Source: Sorex araneus (taxonomy: Eukaryota; Chordata; Mammalia; Eulipotyphla; Soricidae). Taken from it: a DNA stretch of 64,000 nt. The notes beneath the pieces were generated by a model. It was not told the origin of the DNA and ran no database searches. It was given only the letters and a program-made list of their open reading frames with translations. Location: contig NC_073306.1 of the NCBI RefSeq assembly GCF_027595985.1, forward strand, positions 160,476,197-160,540,196, read 5' to 3'. The position numbers and the translations under genes were made by a program. Below, in pieces: positions 59,255 through 64,000 of this stretch. How positions within the stretch are numbered: the first letter of the stretch is position 1; every line of letters starts with the position of its first letter.

Positions 59255-59575
59255 CAGAAACTATGAAATAAAGCTCCCGGAAGAGAGCAACACAGAACGT
59301 CCTGAAGTGCAGGGCCGCATTTGCGGCCACGTGAACTCTTATACTTTACCCCACTGATGTACCAAAAGTAGCACACATTTGTTTGGGTTTGACATACATT
59401 CTTGTAATCTCTTATACAAGAGCTTAAATGGTTCCAGAATGAAATACAACAATCTTCACCACTCTTGTGGTGGGAAGGTGCACGGTGGTGGGATTGGTGT
59501 TTGAATATGAAATGTAGTGAACTACTGTGTACAACTTCAGAAAAATTAAGTTAAATTAAAAAAAAATCAAAGTAG
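59255..59575 (+). mobile_element. Possible retroposon 3' end, unassigned
   Basis: GCCGCATTTGCGGCCACGTG recalls the CpG motif of the composite family. The stretch ends in GTTAAATTAAAAAAAAATC, which looks like a tail. No duplication was found. Confidence 0.4.
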
Positions 59576-59589
59576 CTAGGTTTCCAATG

Positions 59590-59835
59590 CATGGCATTAT
59601 GATTTGACCTCTGTGCATGGTGGTGTATATTGTGATCATCACTGCAAGTGGGGAGTCATTGCCATACAATTGACCCAAAAGTTTTACCCAGCTAGCACCC
59701 TCTACCGCCTTTCTTTCTCTGTACCCCACTGGTCACCACCATTTTGTTCTTAGAATCTAAGAATTGGCTTTCGTTTTGTTTGTTTTCCCTTATCTCGTAC
59801 CTGTGAGTGATACCATGTATATTTAGAGAGAGCTT
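59590..59835 (-). mobile_element. Old L1 3'UTR remnant
   Basis: CCCACTGGTCACCACCATTT, TGTTCTTAGAATC and GTGATACCATG match the reverse of old mammalian L1 3'UTRs. Confidence 0.55.
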
Positions 59836-59839
59836 ACTA

Positions 59840-59997
59840 TTTTTTTTTGTTTGTTTGTTTATGTTGTTCCACACTGAGTGGTGCTTAGGGATTACTGCTG
59901 GTGGGCTTAGGGAACCGGTTGTGGTGCCAAGGATCAGACCTGGGTTGGTTGCTTGCAAGCCTAGCATCTTACCCACTGTACTGTCTCCTCAGCCTGG
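59840..59997 (-). repeat. SOR-type SINE, old
   Basis: TTCCACACTGAGTGGTGCTT to GTACTGTCTCCTCAGCC. Confidence 0.72.
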
Positions 59998-60167
59998 GAG
60001 TTTAAGAGAGCCTGGTTGCTCATAACAAAGGTATTTCATCAGCGAGATTCGTTTACTATCTGGAAATTCAGTCACTACAAAATTCAGTCACTGCCAAAAC
60101 ATTGGCTTGGGATTGAATGGAGAGTGAGCACAGGCACCCAGCAAGGCTAATGTTCTGCTGGAGCCTT

Positions 60168-60356
60168 GGGATTTGTTTGTTTGTTTGTCTTATTGGGTCA
60201 GTCACACCTGGAGATGTTCAGGGGTCACTCCTGGCTCTGCACTCAGGAATTACCCTGGCAGTGCTCAGGGGACCATATGGGATGCCAGATATTGAACCCA
60301 GGTCTGCCGTGTGCAAGGCAGATGCCCTACTGGCTATACTATTGCTTCGGGCCCCT
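60168..60356 (-). repeat. SOR SINE
   Basis: TTGGGTCAGTCACACCTGGA, with a small duplication TCAGTCACAC, to CTATTGCTTCGGGCCCC. Confidence 0.9.
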
Positions 60357-60548
60357 AGTTATTTATTTCTTTATTTATTTTATGACTATCCTTCCTTTAT
60401 CTGTTCCATTTCTTTCTTTTTTTATACCACAGCTTTTTTATGCACTCATTTTCTGTTGGACATTTGGGTTATTTCCAAAAAGATTCTTAAAAGACTGTCA
60501 GAGGAATCAAACAGGTGACACAGGTCACATATAAGAAATCAGGAGGAA

Positions 60549-60684
60549 GAGGCTGGAAAGAAAGTACAGTGGGAAGGGTGCTTGCCTCGCACACAGCTGG
60601 ACCTGGTTGGATCTCTGGTACCCCATATGGTCCCCAAGCCCCATCCTGAGAGCAGGACCGTGAGTAAGCCCTGAGCACTGCTGG
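60549..60684 (+). repeat. SOR-type SINE
   Basis: GAGGCTGGAAAGAAAGTACA to GTAAGCCCTGAGCACTGCTG. Its 3' end runs straight into the next copy. Confidence 0.8.
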
Positions 60685-60864
60685 GGCCAGAGAGTTAGTA
60701 TAGTGCCCTCAGTAGGGCGTTTGTCACGCGCGTGGCTTACCTGAGTTCAATTCCATATGGTTCCCTGAGCACTGCCAGGAATAATTCCTGAGTGCAGAGC
60801 CTGGAGTAATCCCTGAGCGACCTCCTTCCTCTCCAAAACAATAACAACAAGAACAACAACAAAA

Positions 60865-60866
<2 letters not shown>
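60685..60866 (+). repeat. SOR-type SINE
   Basis: GGGGCCAGAGAGTTAGTATA to TCTCCAAAACAATAACAACA. Head-to-tail with the previous copy. Confidence 0.82.

Positions 60867-60867
<1 letters not shown>

Positions 60868-60907
<40 letters not shown>
60868..60907. repeat. (GT)n microsatellite
   Basis: Twenty perfect GT units grown from the A-rich tail of the preceding SINE. Confidence 0.97.
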
Positions 60908-60909
<2 letters not shown>

Positions 60910-61301
60910 ATTTTTTTTTAGCCACTGTGACTTAGAATTTTACACTACCACCAATGGTAAGGATTGATGCATAAGGCAATCCGACTCCAGTCAAGGGCCT
61001 GTTTTTCTCCACTCTTGCCTCAGCCCCACCTTACCCCACCCCCAGTCTTACTGGCCTTATTTTGGATTGTTCCACAAGTTTCTTCTATTTTTTTCTTTCT
61101 TCTCTTTCTTTCTTTGCTTTCTAGTTGTTGGATATTAAGCCGAAATGCTTTAGGCTTCATCAGTGAACTGCTCCCTTTCTTCCTCCCAGACATGCTTCAA
61201 TGCCTTGCTAGCATCCCTAATTTAGTTAAAGTTTATCTTTAACCTTTCCCTTGTATTTTACCTCTCATTGTCACAGTTCCCCAAGTCAGTCTTGATTACT
61301 T

Positions 61302-62478
61302 TTTTTTTTTCCCTTTTTTTTTTTTTTATTGAATCACCAAGTGGAGGGTTACAAAGTTCTCAGGATTATGTCAGTTATACAATATTCAAACACCCTTCCC
61401 TTCACCAGTGCCCATCTTCCATCACCAACCCCCCCAGTATATCTGCCGCCCCCTCCCACCTCCCTAGTCCCCACCCTTGTACGTGATAAGTTTCACTTCA
61501 TTTACGCTTATCTCGATTACATTCCATGTTTCAACACACAACTCACTACCGTTGCTGGGGTTTCCCCCCAAAAAGAAAAAGACAGTCCTATTGCCAATGA
61601 GGCATTTGATAGTTCTCCATTGCTAAGAATATAGAGATATTAAGTCCTGATGTTTGTTACATAACTTTTCTTTTTCCCCCTTGCCCCGCGCCACCGAGTT
61701 CACGCCTGTTTAGTAATCGCCACGCTGTCTGACAAAGGGAAAAAAACCGAAGAGGATGGTTATTTCCCGTCATCAGTCTGCGTGGGGCTCTGGCTTAGTT
61801 GATAGTCTAGTAGAGTGTCTGCAAGCAGTTTCTGGAACCAAAGGTCTTGCGCTGATATCGGCTCCGGCTCGAGATACCACCAGCGTCCCGCTGGTCCATG
61901 TACCTAATTTTTCCCCTTATTTCCCATTCCCACGCCACCAGGTCTGTTTGCTTAATGGACATCACACTATGTTTGACACCACACCACATTTCTTCCCGAG
62001 AAAGAAGGATATTTCTTCTCAGCCGGCGTGGGGATATAGCTTAGTTCAGTCTAGAGAGATGGCTACCATTTTGATTGCCTTCAATATTTCAACAAAATAC
62101 TTACTATTCTTGTTAAGATCACCCACAAAAGTCAGACCCATTAAGAAGGAACCATTACATATTGCTGATACTAAGATGACATTAGGTCGCGCGGCCGTGG
62201 CTGCGCGGTTTTGGGTTTCTGTCTAAAGTCCAGGGAAACAGTTGAAGGAGAGAGAGAGAGATTTCCGCACGGGGGACCTGGCGGAAACTCTCAAGTCACA
62301 TACTGCAGGTTGCTGGTGGGCTGCTGGTGTCCCAAGCAGCTCCTTCCTCTTCGTCAGTCATTCTGGGGGTGCGGGCGCGGAGAAATGGGCTACTTTTTTT
62401 TTTTTTATGTAGGAATACTGCTATTTATTCAGTCACTGATTAAGCTGATTGAATTGGGCATGGACTCCACATTACTTT
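61302..62478 (-). mobile_element. Composite retroposon, expanded copy
   Basis: L1-like tail (TTGAATCACCAAGTGGAGGG), middle block (61512-61628), two related GC-rich units (about 61672-61800 and 61909-62060), a second middle block (62073-62178), the GTCGCGCGGCCG motif, AAGTCCAGGG, a short GA repeat and a GC-rich head. No ORF. Boundary with the right-hand neighbour is near the poly-T runs at 62394-62490. Confidence 0.7.
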
Positions 62479-63852
62479 TTTTTTTTTAATAACCATGAGA
62501 TACAGTTACAAAGCTTTCATGTAACTTTTCAAAGATTCAGCCGTACAGTGATTGAACACCCATCCCTCCACCAGTGCACATTTTCTACCACAGTGTCCCC
62601 AGTATATCCCCACCCCCGTCCCAGTCCTGACCCGGCCTCCGTAGCAGACAATTTCCCCAATACTCTCCCTCTACTTTGGGGCATTATGTTTTGCTCGAAT
62701 TTTCCCACCCCCATTCAAGCCTGCTTGCTAGGGGCAGATGCTAGCTCATTTATTGTCCATTGCTCATTTTGAATATCATGGGTGTCACGACTGTGCACTT
62801 CTGGAATTCTAGATTGTAAATGGTTGGGTTCCAGAGACTTTTCTGTAGGGCACTAAACCATTTTGGGATTTATTTGGGTTTCTCCGTACCAGGGCTGTTG
62901 GTATGCTAAGATGGCACTTGGAGGCACATTGTGGGGGGTGACAGCCAGGCTGACGAGCAGGCTGGGAGCTGGGGAGGGACAACCCAGTGCCTCTGCCACT
63001 GTGTGGTGTAGAGATTTAGTCCTGGAACCGCATACCTGGGCCTTGCATGTGGAAGCTCTTGGTTGCTAGGGTTCCATTTGGTGTAGGCGGGGAGACTGCA
63101 CCTGCTCCATCGGGTGCTTCGGTGAAATTGGCTCAGTATGGGGACCGGAGAGATCTCTGGCACTGTGGTGTCTTCTGGGACTCGCTGCTGTGTCTCTTGG
63201 CTTTTGATCTCTTTCAATATTTCTTTATAGGTCTCTGAAGCAAGGCCAGTAATAGTTTACAGAGTGGCACTAGAGTTGGTTTGTGGGGTGACTGCCAGTG
63301 CTTCCATGTGTATTGGGAAGTGGGGGGAGGTAGCCCACCCCAATCCATGAAATCCTGGAGATTTCAGTCACAAAACCCGCATACCCGAATCTTCAGCAGA
63401 TTATATCTTGGTGAGGTTCGTCCTGAGATGGTGGAGACAGGCTAGGGTATGTATGGCGGCGATTTTGGACTGTGGAAGCAAGCGGCTGCTGGGGGCTCTG
63501 CTTGGGCAGGCACAGGCCAACCTGCCCCCCACTGATTTACCCCAGTCTGTTCAGCCATGCACTAGTTCGAGATTAAGTGTGGCTTTTGATCTCTTTTGAG
63601 ATTTATATGGGTCTCTGAAATAAGGCCAATAACTGAGCTTGTATATCTGAGCCGGAAGTGGTTTGTGGGCATGGCTCCCACCTTCCTAACTTTTGGCTGT
63701 TTAATTTCTTGGTAAACTTGGTCTCAAGTTTTTGGGGCCTGGCCAAAGGCACAGCAGCAATTTTGGGGTGTCAGGAAGCCTGAAGGTACCATTAAGCTGC
63801 AGATACTCTCGCCCCACAGGTACAGGTTGACTTGTTGACGGCATCATACCCC
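62479..63852 (-). mobile_element. Composite-type retroposon, right-hand partner
   Basis: Own L1-like tail (AACCATGAGATACAGTTACA, CATCCCTCCACCAGTGCAC) behind a poly-T. Ends at CAGTCTTGATTACTT (63853-63867), the perfect 15-bp partner of 61287-61301. Two related blocks, TCTCTGAAGCAAGGCCAGTA (63232) and TCTCTGAAATAAGGCCAATA (63613), show an internal duplication about 380 bp apart. Confidence 0.65.
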
Positions 63853-64000
63853 CAGTCTTGATTACTTATAAGCCAAAACTTTCAGGTAATTCTGAACTTT
63901 GTATTTGTACTGTTTTGTATTTGAAGTGCCTCATATTTGTACCTGCTTTTCTATTTCCCTTATAGCTTTTTTACATTTTACTATAGAGCAATGTTCTTTG

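Larger units (their letters stand above)
54838..64000 (+). other. ZCCHC4: ZCCHC4 intron 3 (5' part)
   Basis: Almost entirely retroelements: an old L1 with SINEs, a younger L1 3' end, three composite-type retroposons and several SINEs. 58070-58370 and 60910-61280 hold nothing recognised, and 63868-64000 is plain AT-rich sequence. Confidence 0.8.

Overview
This is mammalian nuclear DNA, and the repeats point to a soricid shrew, probably Sorex or a close relative. More than 60 copies of one tRNA-derived SINE are present. It has an A-box-like 5' part, a B box close to GGTTCGATTCC, an internal GCCAGGAGTAA and a 3' end of TGACCCAAAAAGC plus poly-A. As I recall, this is the shrew SINE called SOR. 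The L1 3' ends are of one lineage-specific type. The species is an inference from repeats, not from a database match.

Two protein-coding genes lie head-to-tail on the + strand. The first is PI4K2B, type II phosphatidylinositol 4-kinase beta. Its exon 1 is missing and presumably lies just left of the window, where a CpG-rich tail remains at 1-420. The next nine coding exons are all here: 8864-9000, 11838-12038, 13219-13350, 15444-15597, 16875-16930, 26196-26292, 29395-29528, 30399-30458 and 33559-33732. All have AG/GT splice ends and compatible phases, and they give 380 residues plus a stop. The 3'UTR follows, with several possible poly(A) signals up to about 36.3 kb. The second gene is ZCCHC4, the 28S rRNA m6A methyltransferase. 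Its CpG-island promoter is at about 51.84-52.9 kb and its first three coding exons are 51994-52120, 52880-52998 and 54755-54837. The rest of the gene lies beyond the right edge. The order matches what I recall of human 4p15.2 (SEPSECS, PI4K2B, ZCCHC4, ANAPC4).

Everything else is intron or intergenic DNA full of retroelements: SOR SINEs in both orientations, L1 3' ends, an internally deleted L1 with a solo LTR inside it (18.5-22.4 kb), two copies of a second LTR type (41.2-41.9 and 44.7-46.0 kb), old L1/MIR pieces and microsatellites.

The most unusual material is small and repeat-derived. First, a composite retroposon family with an L1-like tail, a conserved middle, a CpG-rich inverted motif, GA repeats and a GC-rich head has members at 25118-25531, 57105-57980 and 61302-63852; these intervals are flanked by perfect target-site duplications of 14, 19 and 15 bp. 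Second, a 66-70 bp mini-retroposon occurs twice, each time inside an L1 3' end and each time flanked by an 11-bp duplication. Third, a stretch of about 100 bp has been inverted inside an L1. I saw no CRISPR array, operon or non-mammalian cargo. The two genes act independently: one makes PI4P on membranes, the other modifies ribosomal RNA.
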